A DNA stretch of 64,000 nucleotides, from assembly GCF_000963865.1 (NCBI RefSeq), contig NZ_CP011071.1:803501-867500 (forward strand), given 5' to 3'. This document shows, piece by piece, positions 16,999 to 28,606 of this stretch. Made by a program: the position numbers and the translations under genes. The notes beneath the pieces were generated by a model, which was not told the DNA's origin, ran no database searches, and worked only from the letters and a program-made list of their open reading frames with translations. Origin of the DNA: Flagellimonas lutaonensis (GTDB lineage: Bacteria > Bacteroidota > Bacteroidia > Flavobacteriales > Flavobacteriaceae). Numbering within the stretch: position 1 is the first letter of the stretch; each line of letters begins with the position of its first letter.

Positions 16999-17229
16999 AT
17001 GATGATATCATGTGATGAGGCGGCCCATATTTGCAACAAAACGCAATACAAAGATGCCTCTTTATGGGAAAAGATCAAACTTAGGCTACATGTTGTGGTC
17101 TGTGCCACTTGTGCAAAATTTGCAAAGAAAAACAGGCAACTGACCAGTCTTTGCGAAAAGGCAAACCTTCATGTGCTATCGCAACCAGAGAAAGATCAGA
17201 TGAAGAAAAGACTTGAAAAAGAATACTAG
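16999..17229 (+). CDS. Small zinc-motif anti-sigma-like protein
   Basis: 76-residue soluble protein. It begins MMISCDEAAHICNKTQYKD, the helix found at the start of many zinc anti-sigma proteins, and contains HVVVCATC (His-x3-Cys-x2-Cys, residues about 30-37), the ZAS zinc motif. There is no membrane helix, so it would be a cytoplasmic anti-sigma that senses the inside of the cell, for example thiol state, as RsrA does. It starts 2 bp after the sigma gene. Pairing with that sigma factor is inferred from position and motif. Confidence 0.8.
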   Translation: MMISCDEAAHICNKTQYKDASLWEKIKLRLHVVVCATCAKFAKKNRQLTSLCEKANLHVLSQPEKDQMKKRLEKEY

Positions 17230-18047
17230 TACCGCCCGATAACCAATATCACCACTAACCAGAATAAGGGTATCGCCTCTACCCAAAATGCAGCGAAATA
17301 CCGCGACTGCTCTTCTTTCGTTCTGTACATGGCCCAAATAAGCGCCAGAGCGACCAAAAACCTGCCCACCAATTCAAATTGGGCAACATCATCCTTTAGC
17401 AAAGTCAACAAAAAATACAGCGCGGTCAACACGTACCCGAGTTTTCTTGTCTTTTCAACCCCAAGTCTTTGTGGAACGGTCTTCATGGCAGGATGATCGT
17501 ACCGCATATCACGAACCTCAAAGGGCAACATCAGCACCAAAACCATTAGAAAACGTTGCACCAACAATATAATGGCATCCCAACCAATCGCAAGGTCTGC
17601 GTCAAGTATTGGCAGCAACACGGTAAAGCCCGTCCACACCAACGCTACAACAACAATTTTCAGCACCCCCAAACTTCTCAAATTGTTCGAATTGGGCCAC
17701 ATTGGAAGCGCATAAAGTGCGGCCAAAACCGTTAAAACGGCAATAGCCCCCATGAGTACAAACGAAATATGGAGGGCACTATAGACCAGTATCCCGAAGC
17801 ACACAAAACTGAAGCCTTGAATCAAACGGTGGTAGGGGTTCGATACGACCAAATATTTGTCTGCCTCAACCCCATACTTTACAAAATTATAGCAGACAAT
17901 GGTGCTCATAAGTATAAATAGTGCCAAAAAGGAATTGCCCTGAACGCCCAAAATGTCCATGGTCACAAAATATAGGGCCCATACCGAAACGGCCACATGA
18001 ACACTGGCATCCAGATAAAAATCGAACAGGGCTTTCAGGTACTTCAC
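17226..18047 (-). CDS. UbiA-like multi-spanning membrane protein
   Basis: 273-residue membrane protein with seven to nine hydrophobic helices. Its arrangement resembles UbiA prenyltransferases: a loop YNFVKYGVEADK (near 54-65) stands where the first Asp-rich motif would be, and EVRDMRYDHPAMKTVPQRLG (near 177-196) has the DxxxD form of the second. The first motif lacks its NDxxD residues, so it may be a non-catalytic or divergent member. It overlaps the 3' end of the anti-sigma gene by 4 bp tail to tail. Common in flavobacteria as a hypothetical protein. Confidence 0.6.
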   Translation of the reverse strand: MKYLKALFDFYLDASVHVAVSVWALYFVTMDILGVQGNSFLALFILMSTIVCYNFVKYGVEADKYLVVSNPYHRLIQGFSFVCFGILVYSALHISFVLMGAIAVLTVLAALYALPMWPNSNNLRSLGVLKIVVVALVWTGFTVLLPILDADLAIGWDAIILLVQRFLMVLVLMLPFEVRDMRYDHPAMKTVPQRLGVEKTRKLGYVLTALYFLLTLLKDDVAQFELVGRFLVALALIWAMYRTKEEQSRYFAAFWVEAIPLFWLVVILVIGRY

Positions 18048-18143
18048 CCCACAAAGGTAACGGAAGTGGCTCTTGGTTAAATCCCATCAAAAAAATTGTA
18101 TGCCCAGCAGCCAAATTAGGCCAATAATCATCAAATTAATGCC

Positions 18144-18151
18144 TAATTTTG
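18144..18151 (+). promoter_or_regulatory. Putative gcvP promoter, -7 box TAATTTTG
   Basis: TAATTTTG is an exact TAnnTTTG match 21 bp before the gcvP ATG. No TTG lies at the ideal distance upstream, so the -33 element is unclear. Confidence 0.45.
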
Positions 18152-18171
18152 TGCAACTTTTTTGATAGCTC

Positions 18172-21027
<2,856 letters not shown>

Positions 21028-21188
21028 ACCTTGCCGTATTATCGCACCATTTGGGGCATTTCTAGGCCTGTCCATCCATTTGTCAAAGCCACGGTCCAAA
21101 TGGTTGAACATAGTAACCTGCAGCCCATTTCAATGGACTTTTTCACGAAAAAAGCCAATATTTGTGCTATAAACAATACCAAAAACAA

Positions 21189-22247
21189 ATGAAAATAGGC
21201 ATTACAGGTACGGGAAGTTATATTCCTCCGATTGTAACGAAAAATGACGATTTTCTTGACCACCACTTTCTCAGTGAAGATGGCAGCTCTTTTGGACATG
21301 ACAATACTGTAATCATTGAAAAATTTAAATCGATAACCGGTATTGCGCAGCGTACCTACGCAAAACCAGAGCACAATACCTCCGATTTAGGTTTTTTTGC
21401 TTCGGAGAAAGCCATAAAGGATGCAAAAATTGATAAAGAAGAGCTAGACTATATCATCTTTGCCCATAATTTCGGTGACGTTTCCTACGGAAAAATACAG
21501 GGTGACACCTTGCCCAGTTTGGCGACCAGGGTAAAACACCGATTGGGCATCAAAAATCCGAGATGTGTGGCCTACGACGTATTGTTTGGTTGCCCAGGCT
21601 GGATAGAGGGCGTTATTCAAGCTCAGGCCTACATCAAGAGCGGCATGGCCAAAAAGTGTTTGGTAATCGGCGCAGAGACGCTATCAAGAGTAGTAGACCA
21701 GCACGACCGCGACAGTATGATCTATTCAGATGGTGCGGGCGCGACGATAATTGAGGCCACCACCCACAACGGCGAAATTTTGGCCCATGCCTCTGCCACC
21801 TATGCCAATGAAGAGGCCTACTACCTGTTTTTTGATAAGACCTACCATCAAGAGGGTTGTTCTGACACTCGCTACATAAAAATGCATGGTCGAAAAATAT
21901 ATGAATTTGCCGTAACCCATGTTCCACAAGCCTTGGCTGATTGTCTCGACAAGAGCGGTGTGGGCATTGATGAGGTAAAAAAAGTGATCATCCACCAGGC
22001 AAACGAAAAAATGGACGAGGCCATCGTAAAGCGCTTTTATCGAATTTACGGCAAAGAGATGCCCAAAGATGTTATGCCGATGATCATACAGGACACGGGT
22101 AACAACTCGGTGGCCACAGTACCCACGCTGTACGATATGATCTGCAAGGGAGCGTTGCCAGAACATAGGCTCAGTAAAGGTGATGTTGTTATATTTGCCA
22201 GTGTTGGTGCGGGCATGAACATCAATGCCATTGTATATCGATATTAA
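21189..22247 (+). CDS. 3-oxoacyl-ACP synthase III-family protein (KASIII)
   Basis: 352-residue thiolase-fold enzyme of the FabH type. It has Cys135 in LFGCPGWIEG, HQANEKMDEA (catalytic His near 265) and GNNSVATVPTL (catalytic Asn near 298), so it should be active. The substrate tunnel residues differ from housekeeping FabH, and there is no adjacent fab cluster, so it may use an unusual acyl primer. An in-frame start nine codons earlier exists but MKIGITGTGSYIPP is the natural beginning. A methyltransferase gene starts immediately at the next base, so the two are coupled. Confidence 0.85.
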   Translation: MKIGITGTGSYIPPIVTKNDDFLDHHFLSEDGSSFGHDNTVIIEKFKSITGIAQRTYAKPEHNTSDLGFFASEKAIKDAKIDKEELDYIIFAHNFGDVSYGKIQGDTLPSLATRVKHRLGIKNPRCVAYDVLFGCPGWIEGVIQAQAYIKSGMAKKCLVIGAETLSRVVDQHDRDSMIYSDGAGATIIEATTHNGEILAHASATYANEEAYYLFFDKTYHQEGCSDTRYIKMHGRKIYEFAVTHVPQALADCLDKSGVGIDEVKKVIIHQANEKMDEAIVKRFYRIYGKEMPKDVMPMIIQDTGNNSVATVPTLYDMICKGALPEHRLSKGDVVIFASVGAGMNINAIVYRY

Positions 22248-22772
22248 ATGTACGAGAACAACTATCCGAGTAAACGCTACAGGCACACCCTCGAATTCTT
22301 AAAAAAACACATTGACCCCCAAGAGTCGATACTCGACCTTGGGGTGGCCAATCCTTTTTCTGAAATCATGAAAGCAGAAGGGTACCAAGTGGAAAACACC
22401 AAGGGAGAAGACCTTGACTTGGATTTCAACACCGTGGCCGACTCAGATGCCGAGGTGGTTACCGCATTTGAGATTTTTGAGCACATGGTGGCACCTTTCA
22501 ACGTACTTCAAAAAATAAAGGCCCGAAAATTGGTCGCCAGTATTCCACTGCGGCTTTGGTTTGCCCCGGCCTATCGCAGCAAGACCGACCCATGGGACCG
22601 CCATTACCACGAATTTGAAGATTGGCAGTTCGATTGGTTGCTCGAAAAAGCCGGATGGACCATCAAAGATTCAGCCAAATGGACAAATCCGACAAAAAAG
22701 ATAGGTGTCAGGCCTTTGTTGCGTCTTTTTACCCCTCGCTATTATATTGTATATGCGGAAAGAAATAACTAA
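22248..22772 (+). CDS. Class I SAM-dependent methyltransferase
   Basis: 174-residue protein; residues 26-40 (ESILDLGVANPFSEI) form a SAM-binding first strand, although the glycine loop is modified (LGVANP instead of GxGxG), and FEIFEHM near 76-82 fits the middle of a methyltransferase domain. It lacks a clear substrate-binding insert. It begins with no gap after the KASIII stop and is followed by a glycosyltransferase gene 138 bp later. Its substrate is unknown; a product of the KASIII or the glycosyltransferase is a guess. Confidence 0.75.
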   Translation: MYENNYPSKRYRHTLEFLKKHIDPQESILDLGVANPFSEIMKAEGYQVENTKGEDLDLDFNTVADSDAEVVTAFEIFEHMVAPFNVLQKIKARKLVASIPLRLWFAPAYRSKTDPWDRHYHEFEDWQFDWLLEKAGWTIKDSAKWTNPTKKIGVRPLLRLFTPRYYIVYAERNN

Positions 22773-22789
22773 TTCCTCCCTGTCATTTC

Positions 22790-22864
22790 AAACGCAGTGA
22801 AAAATCAAAAATCGAATCAGATTTTTCAATCCCCCGAATATTCGGTGTCATTTAGAAATGACAA
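22790..22864. repeat. Dispersed intergenic palindrome (TGTCATTTCA...TAGAAATGACA type)
   Basis: Outer arms TGTCATTTC and GAAATGACA, and inner arms GAAAAATC and GATTTTTC, form a nested hairpin between the methyltransferase and glycosyltransferase genes. A related copy is at 29707-29761. Such elements occur in many copies in flavobacterial genomes. Confidence 0.6.
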
Positions 22865-22910
22865 AAAACAAGTATTGGGATTTGTAATTTGTTTTTTGGT
22901 ATTTTAGCAA

Positions 22911-23759
22911 ATGCGAATTTGCATCATCATTCCCGCCCATAACGAAGAAAAGTACATCCGTGACTGCTTGGATTCCTTCGTCAAGCAGACACATCAGGTA
23001 GATGATCTGATCGTTGTTGATGACCATTCCACTGACAACACCTATGGCATTGCCACTGATTATGCCGAAAAACACCATTGGATCCGGGTTCTAAAACATG
23101 AATCATCAGACGAGCATGTTCCCGGAGGCAAAGTGGTACGGGCCTTCAACTACGGTCTTCAACATGCCCCTGACTTTGATATACTGGGAAAATTCGATGC
23201 TGATATCATTTTGCCAAAGAACTATTTTGAGACCATGCTCAACCATTTTCAGTCCAATTGGAAATTGGGTATGTGTGCAGGCCTCATCCATATCAAAAAA
23301 GGAAACGACTGGGTGTATGAAAACATTGCCGGCAAAAACCACATCAGGGGCCCCGTAAAACTATACCACCGGGCTTGTTTTGAGAAAATGGGTGGTCTGA
23401 GGACTGGCGTCGGCTGGGACACTGTTGACGTTCTTTTGGCCCAATATCATGGCTTTGAAACAAAGGTCGACCAAAGTCTTATGGTAAAACACCTACGACC
23501 AACGGGGCATGGTTACAGCCGAAAAAATTACCGTGCCAAAGGTGAGGCCCTTTACAAAATGCACTACGGAATCGTATTGGCCAAATTGGCAGCGCTTAAA
23601 ATGGCTTGGCAGGCGCGAAGCCCCAGATTGTACCTACAGGCTGTATTCGGTTATCTAGAGGCCATGTTAAAAAAAGTGCCTCGATACGTAACGGCCGAGC
23701 AAGGTGCCTATATCCGAAAATATCGCTGGAGGGGAATTTTCGAAAAGCTCAAGCCATGA
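22911..23759 (+). CDS. Family 2 glycosyltransferase
   Basis: 282-residue GT-A fold enzyme. IIPAHNEEKYIRDCLDSFVKQ near residue 6 and VVDDHSTDNT near 36 bind the nucleotide sugar, GKFDADIILP near 92 is the metal-binding DxD, and DTVDVLLAQ near 170 sits where the catalytic base (D/E) lies. A hydrophobic C-terminal stretch is short, so it is probably peripheral to the membrane. The ATG follows 46 bp after the palindromic repeat. It may work with the KASIII/methyltransferase pair upstream on a lipid-linked sugar; that is only positional. Confidence 0.85.
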   Translation: MRICIIIPAHNEEKYIRDCLDSFVKQTHQVDDLIVVDDHSTDNTYGIATDYAEKHHWIRVLKHESSDEHVPGGKVVRAFNYGLQHAPDFDILGKFDADIILPKNYFETMLNHFQSNWKLGMCAGLIHIKKGNDWVYENIAGKNHIRGPVKLYHRACFEKMGGLRTGVGWDTVDVLLAQYHGFETKVDQSLMVKHLRPTGHGYSRKNYRAKGEALYKMHYGIVLAKLAALKMAWQARSPRLYLQAVFGYLEAMLKKVPRYVTAEQGAYIRKYRWRGIFEKLKP

Positions 23760-23797
23760 GCACATAACACCTCCACGAAAAAAGGGCAAAAAAACTA

Positions 23798-25465
23798 TCA
23801 GTTTTTTAACGCCTCTGAAATGGGTTCGCCGGTCACCCCATTCGGAAAAGCCATCCCCAATAAAACAGAAATGGTCGGGGCAATATCGGGTATCTCGGTG
23901 CGTTCGGCAGTGTTTCCTTTTTTAATTCCCTTTCCGAAGAGCAGCAGGGGCACATGGGTGTCATAAACCATGGGAGACCCGTGTGTAGAGCCCGTGCGCG
24001 AGTACGATGCGAACCCCGGGGGCGGCACCAACAGAATATCGCCCGAGCGCTTTTGGTTCCATCCGTTCTGCAAGATATTGGGTAGACCCGAAGTGTAATT
24101 TGTGCGCCACATCTGATGCGCCGTGTACACCTTATAGACGTTGTCATAACCCAGCAGTTCCATGGCAATCTCCTCCTGTACATCATCCAAATCCATATCG
24201 AGGTTTCCGATTACCTTGTGGTCTAGAAAAACCTGGTTGTTCGATATGTCTTTTACGATATTGGTGGTACCATATCGGTACTTCAAAAATGCCTCAAAGC
24301 GCTGCTTCTGGGCATTGTTGTTCAAATACCCGGCAGGTATCTTTTGGTCGAAAAGGTAGGCCGGCACATTAATGGCCCCGTGGTCAGCCGTCAAAAAAAC
24401 CGTATACTCGCCTTCGCCAACATCCTTATCAAGCGTGTTGAAGAGGCGTTCCAAATCATTGTCCAATCGCAGGTAGGTGTCCTGCACTTCCTTGCTGTTC
24501 ACCCCAAAAAAGTGCCCCACATAATCGGTGCTCGAATAGCTTATGGCCAAAAAATCAGTGATGTCGTCTTTGCCCAAATCTTCACCTTCCAATGCGGCCA
24601 AGGCAAAGTCGGTGGTCATACTATTACCATAGGCCGTTATGCGAAGTAGGTTGAATTTTCCATTTTCATCCCATAATTTCGGCAGATCATGTGGAAATAC
24701 GGTGCTGGTCTCTCCCTGAAACTTGCCCTCATATGAGTTGGCATCGGGGCCACTTTCCAAATATGTATTGATAGGCTTTAAAGTTGTCCATGGTTTTTTG
24801 TAGGCCTCAACGGCATCTGAACTATTGAAATCGCTCACCCATTGTGGCAGGGCATCCATATAATAGGAACTGGTTATCCAATTTCCGGTGGATCCGCCCT
24901 CAAACCAGTAGGCAGCGTTTGCGGTATGCCCCCCTGGAAGCACCGCTCCCCTATCTTTGAGGGCAACGGCTATTACCTTGCCCCTCATTTGGGTATGTAG
25001 GCGCAACTGATCGGTCATAGTGGTCGTCAACATGCGATGGGGCGACATTTTGCCGGCATCGCCACTGGTACCCACAGATTCAAAAGCGTCATCAGAGGCA
25101 CAATAAACAGATTCACCCTGCACCTTGTCATACCAATTATTGCCAATAATACCATGCATTGAGGGTGTTGCACCCGTATATACAGAGGCATGGCCCGGGC
25201 CGGTACTGGTGGGCGCATAGTTAAAATGGTGGTTTTTACAGTTAAAGCCCTGGCTTACCATTCGTTTGAACCCTCCCTCGCTGTAATGGTTCCAAAAGCG
25301 AGTTAAATAATCATAGCGCATCTGGTCCACTACAATGCCCACAATCAACTTTGGAGAGGCGGTGCTATCACTTACCGGTTTCCTTTTTTTTCCATTTCGT
25401 TGAGCAATACCAACACACATACCCGCCACTAAAAAGAGGGCCATAAAAGATAGAATTCGTTTCAT
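23798..25465 (-). CDS. PafA-like alkaline phosphatase-family protein
   Basis: 555-residue secreted enzyme with a signal peptide (residues 1-21, ending GIAQ). The alkaline phosphatase-superfamily core shows metal-binding VVDQMRYDYL (Asp48), the nucleophile region PTSTGPGHAS (Thr86/Thr88), TADHGA near 360 and the C-terminal His motif GSTHGSPMVYD. It resembles PafA, the Ca-independent monoesterase of flavobacteria that frees phosphate from organic esters, rather than PhoA. A TAGATTTG -7 box lies 24-31 bp upstream. It converges with the glycosyltransferase. Confidence 0.9.
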   Translation of the reverse strand: MKRILSFMALFLVAGMCVGIAQRNGKKRKPVSDSTASPKLIVGIVVDQMRYDYLTRFWNHYSEGGFKRMVSQGFNCKNHHFNYAPTSTGPGHASVYTGATPSMHGIIGNNWYDKVQGESVYCASDDAFESVGTSGDAGKMSPHRMLTTTMTDQLRLHTQMRGKVIAVALKDRGAVLPGGHTANAAYWFEGGSTGNWITSSYYMDALPQWVSDFNSSDAVEAYKKPWTTLKPINTYLESGPDANSYEGKFQGETSTVFPHDLPKLWDENGKFNLLRITAYGNSMTTDFALAALEGEDLGKDDITDFLAISYSSTDYVGHFFGVNSKEVQDTYLRLDNDLERLFNTLDKDVGEGEYTVFLTADHGAINVPAYLFDQKIPAGYLNNNAQKQRFEAFLKYRYGTTNIVKDISNNQVFLDHKVIGNLDMDLDDVQEEIAMELLGYDNVYKVYTAHQMWRTNYTSGLPNILQNGWNQKRSGDILLVPPPGFASYSRTGSTHGSPMVYDTHVPLLLFGKGIKKGNTAERTEIPDIAPTISVLLGMAFPNGVTGEPISEALKN

Positions 25466-25488
25466 TTTACAAATGGTTCTGAAGTGAG

Positions 25489-25496
25489 CAAATCTA
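25489..25496 (-). promoter_or_regulatory. Putative promoter of the PafA-like gene, -7 box TAGATTTG
   Basis: Exact TAnnTTTG match on the minus strand 24-31 bp before the start; the -33 region is AT-rich without a TTG. Confidence 0.5.
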
Positions 25497-25549
25497 TTTA
25501 AATATCCCTATAAATTATAGAAAGTACGGTTAAATGAATGCAATATTCT

Positions 25550-25557
25550 TATTTTTA
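25550..25557 (+). promoter_or_regulatory. Putative mlaE-mlaF promoter, -7 box TATTTTTA
   Basis: TATTTTTA is a one-mismatch -7 box. It lies inside the longer in-frame ORF that could begin at 25534, so translation most likely starts at 25579, about 15-20 bp downstream of the transcription start. Confidence 0.35.
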
Positions 25558-25578
25558 CCCTATAAGTCTATTGCATAC

Positions 25579-26316
25579 ATGAACTACCTTGCATCTATTG
25601 GCAAGTACTTTATTATGATTTGGGAGGTTTTCAAAAAACCGACCAAATGGCCCATCATGAGAAATCTGATCTTGAAGGAAATCGATGAGCTGATCTACAA
25701 CTCATTGGGCATTATCATTTTTATTTCTTTCTTTATCGGAGGTGTTGTAACCATTCAAACGGCACTGAACCTGACCAGTCCTTTTTTACCAAAAAGCCTG
25801 ATAGGTTTTGCAACTCGGCAGTCGGTCATATTAGAGTTTGCCCCCACCTTTACTTCCATTATCATGGTCGGCAAAGTGGGGTCGTACATCACCTCGAGCA
25901 TCGGCACCATGCGGGTGACCGAGCAAATCGACGCACTTGAGGTTATGGGTGTCAATGCCCTCAATTATTTGGTTTTCCCAAAAATAATCGCCATGCTCTT
26001 TTATCCGTTTGCAGTGGCCATAGCCATGTACGTGGGCATTTTGGGCGGATGGGTCGCAGCGGTGTTCGGGGGCTTCGCGCCCAGTGGCGAGTTTATACAG
26101 GGCCTGCAAGAAGAATTTATACCCTTTCATGTGACCTATGCCTTTATAAAAAGCTTGATCTTTGCCTTTGTAATAGCTACGGTGCCCTCGTTTCACGGAT
26201 TTTATATGAAGGGAGGCGCTTTAGAGGTGGGCAAGGCCAGCACAACTTCTTTTGTGTGGACCAGTGTGGCCATTATAATACTTAATTATGTTCTGACACA
26301 ACTTTTGCTAGGCTGA
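25579..26316 (+). CDS. mlaE: MlaE-type ABC transporter permease
   Basis: 245-residue permease of the MlaE/Ttg2B family, part of a lipid transport system between outer and inner membranes. Five to six helices are visible, with GVVTIQTALNL near 55-65, the conserved EFAPTFTSIIMVGKVGSYITS segment and TEQIDALEVMGV near 116-127, all MlaE signatures. The start at ATG 25579 is supported by a possible promoter at 25550. It overlaps mlaF by one base (TGATG), so the pair is translationally coupled. An MCE-domain (MlaD) partner is not in this window. Confidence 0.93.
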   Translation: MNYLASIGKYFIMIWEVFKKPTKWPIMRNLILKEIDELIYNSLGIIIFISFFIGGVVTIQTALNLTSPFLPKSLIGFATRQSVILEFAPTFTSIIMVGKVGSYITSSIGTMRVTEQIDALEVMGVNALNYLVFPKIIAMLFYPFAVAIAMYVGILGGWVAAVFGGFAPSGEFIQGLQEEFIPFHVTYAFIKSLIFAFVIATVPSFHGFYMKGGALEVGKASTTSFVWTSVAIIILNYVLTQLLLG

Positions 26317-27083
26317 TGATAGAGATAGAGAACATACACAAATCGTTTGGCGGCACGCATGTGCTAAAGGGCATCAGTACCGTTTTTGAGCAGGGCAAGA
26401 CCAATCTGGTCATCGGGCAAAGTGGATCGGGCAAAACAGTGTTGATGAAATGTATGTTGGGCCTAATAGAACCTGATGAGGGAAGCATTTGTTACAGCGG
26501 CCAACGTTATTCTGAACTCTCTTTGGATGAGCGACGAAACCTGCGCCAAGAAATGGGCATGGTTTTTCAAAGCAGCGCGCTGTTCGACTCCATGACCGTG
26601 GAGGGCAATGTGATGTTTCCTTTGGATATGTTCACCAAACAATCAAAAAGTGAAATGCAAGATCGGGTAGATTTCGTTCTCAAAAGGGTAAATTTGGTAG
26701 ATGCCCACAAAAAATACCCATCGGAAATATCAGGCGGCATGCAAAAACGGGTGGCCATTGCCAGGGCCATTGTCATGAACCCCAAGTATCTCTTCTGCGA
26801 CGAGCCCAATTCTGGCCTAGACCCAAAAACAGCCATTCTTATCGACAATCTGATCCAAGAGATTACGCGCGAGTACGGTATTACTACCATTATCAATACC
26901 CACGACATGAACTCGGTGATGGAAATCGGCGAAAAAATCGTTTTTCTCAAAAACGGTTATAAAGAGTGGGAAGGCACCAACAAAGAAATCTTCAAGACCG
27001 ACAATGAGGCCGTTACCAATTTTGTGTATTCATCGGAATTGTTCAAAAAGGTAAGGCAGATGTATATCGAAGAACGTAATTAA
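26316..27083 (+). CDS. mlaF: MlaF-type ABC transporter ATPase
   Basis: 255-residue ATP-binding cassette. Walker A is GQSGSGKTVLMK near 39, the Q-loop MVFQSSALFDSM near 86, the signature SGGMQKRVAIARAI near 140 and Walker B YLFCDEPNSGLDP near 162, then the switch His in NTHDMNSV near 195. It energises the permease MlaE, together moving phospholipids across the envelope. It overlaps mlaE by one base. Length is normal. Confidence 0.94.
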   Translation: MIEIENIHKSFGGTHVLKGISTVFEQGKTNLVIGQSGSGKTVLMKCMLGLIEPDEGSICYSGQRYSELSLDERRNLRQEMGMVFQSSALFDSMTVEGNVMFPLDMFTKQSKSEMQDRVDFVLKRVNLVDAHKKYPSEISGGMQKRVAIARAIVMNPKYLFCDEPNSGLDPKTAILIDNLIQEITREYGITTIINTHDMNSVMEIGEKIVFLKNGYKEWEGTNKEIFKTDNEAVTNFVYSSELFKKVRQMYIEERN

Positions 27084-27137
27084 TTTTTTTATTGAAAAAT
27101 GTCAAGCTGAGCGTTTATAAAAGGGCACATTCGCCAA

Positions 27138-28601
27138 TTAATCATTCACCGTTTTTACTTGAATCTTGTTGTTCTGCAACCGTATTTTCAGCCAGTTTGT
27201 CAACTTGGCTTCCTCTTTTTGAACCTGGTCAGCAGAAATGCCATCTTTCCATTTAACCTCAAATAGTGGAATAGTGTCCAATTTATTGAAGTCGGTCTGG
27301 ATTCTATAGGAGAATCCCAATGCGGACAAGTTCTCATAATTTGCCCGGGCCTCGGCACTGATATCTTGGAAGGGAATCTGCAGGGCAGCATTTTTGCTTA
27401 GGTTGGCAATTTCTTCCTCAAGTACCCTTATTCGTTCGTCTTTGGTCAACAACTCGGCCTTTTTCGACTCGTAGAGCTCGCTGATGTAGTTGAACTTTTC
27501 CTCGGAATCATCTTTACCGCCCTGAAGTACTCGCAGTTCGGCATTTTTTAGACGGCTGTAATTATTCTTCCGATTGCGCCATGAATTGATGACATTCTCG
27601 GGTATTTCTTCGTTGCCCATGCACACTATCTCGATATAGGCGTTATCATCGTTCACGTACACCAGCTCGGTCAGGTTATCAACATACCGACCATTGTTCT
27701 TGAACTCGTAGAGTTCAATGGTCTCGCTCAAAAACTCCTGCGCTTGTTTTTTAAAGAGCGACTCTTTAAAAACCTTGTAAAATGTGAACCCGGCCGGAAT
27801 CATGACCGCCAAGCCCACGATTGAAGCGACCCTTGCAATAAAACGGCGTCTCTTCGAATTGGCATAGCGTACCATGGGAAAACGCAAGTATTTGATGACC
27901 AAAAAAGTAGCCAGACCAATAAAAATGGTGTTAATGATAAAGAGGTACATGGCCCCTGCGGCGTAGCCTACATTGCCAATGGCCAGACCAAACCCCACGG
28001 TACAGAGTGGTGGCATCAGGGCCGTGGCAATTGCGACACCAAAAATGACACTTGCAATGGTTCCTTTCTTGGCTCGGGCAATCACCAGCGCGAGCCCACC
28101 GAAAAAGGCAATCAACACATCACGAATGTCTGGTTGTGTTCGCGCCAGCAATTCTGAGGACTCATCCCGCAAAGGGAAAAAGTAGAAAAACAGAAAGGCC
28201 GTCACCGCACTCAGCACCACCATCACCACGAAGTTTTTGACCGAACGCCGAAGAGTATCGATATCATTGATCGCCAATGACATGCCCATGCCTAAAATCG
28301 GACCCATAAGAGGCGAAATAAGCATTGCACCGATAACAACCGCTGTGGAATTTGCATTCAGCCCCACAGATGCAATAAAAATAGAGCAGACCAAAATCCA
28401 AGAGGTATGGCCTTTGAACGGAATATCGGCAATGATGGCTTCTTTTGCGGCCACTGGATCCGTGTTGCTACGGATTTCCAAAACCTCCACTAAAAATTTT
28501 TTGGTGCTTCCCAAAAAACCCTTAAAGTCTTTTTTCGTTTCCTCCCCACTACCCTCATTGGAAGTAGGGCTCACATTGTCTTGGTCAAATTTGTTTTCCA
28601 T
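27138..28601 (-). CDS. DUF389-family membrane protein (TIGR00341 type)
   Basis: 487-residue protein with a hydrophilic N-terminus, then about eight hydrophobic segments between residues 62 and 265. The block GANSTAV-IGAMLISPLMGPILGMGMSLAI near 80-112 and the later ALMPPLCTVGFGLAIG near 192-207 mark the DUF389 domain. A long coiled, soluble C-terminus (about 275-487) follows, which may face the periplasm or cytosol. Function is not known. It starts 5 bp after the stop of manC, so they are probably co-transcribed, although no functional link is evident. Confidence 0.85.
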   Translation of the reverse strand: MENKFDQDNVSPTSNEGSGEETKKDFKGFLGSTKKFLVEVLEIRSNTDPVAAKEAIIADIPFKGHTSWILVCSIFIASVGLNANSTAVVIGAMLISPLMGPILGMGMSLAINDIDTLRRSVKNFVVMVVLSAVTAFLFFYFFPLRDESSELLARTQPDIRDVLIAFFGGLALVIARAKKGTIASVIFGVAIATALMPPLCTVGFGLAIGNVGYAAGAMYLFIINTIFIGLATFLVIKYLRFPMVRYANSKRRRFIARVASIVGLAVMIPAGFTFYKVFKESLFKKQAQEFLSETIELYEFKNNGRYVDNLTELVYVNDDNAYIEIVCMGNEEIPENVINSWRNRKNNYSRLKNAELRVLQGGKDDSEEKFNYISELYESKKAELLTKDERIRVLEEEIANLSKNAALQIPFQDISAEARANYENLSALGFSYRIQTDFNKLDTIPLFEVKWKDGISADQVQKEEAKLTNWLKIRLQNNKIQVKTVND

Positions 28602-28606
28602 AGTTA

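Noticed and set aside
23760..23797. A terminator between the glycosyltransferase and PafA-like genes
   Set aside because: No stable stem could be found in the 38 bp.
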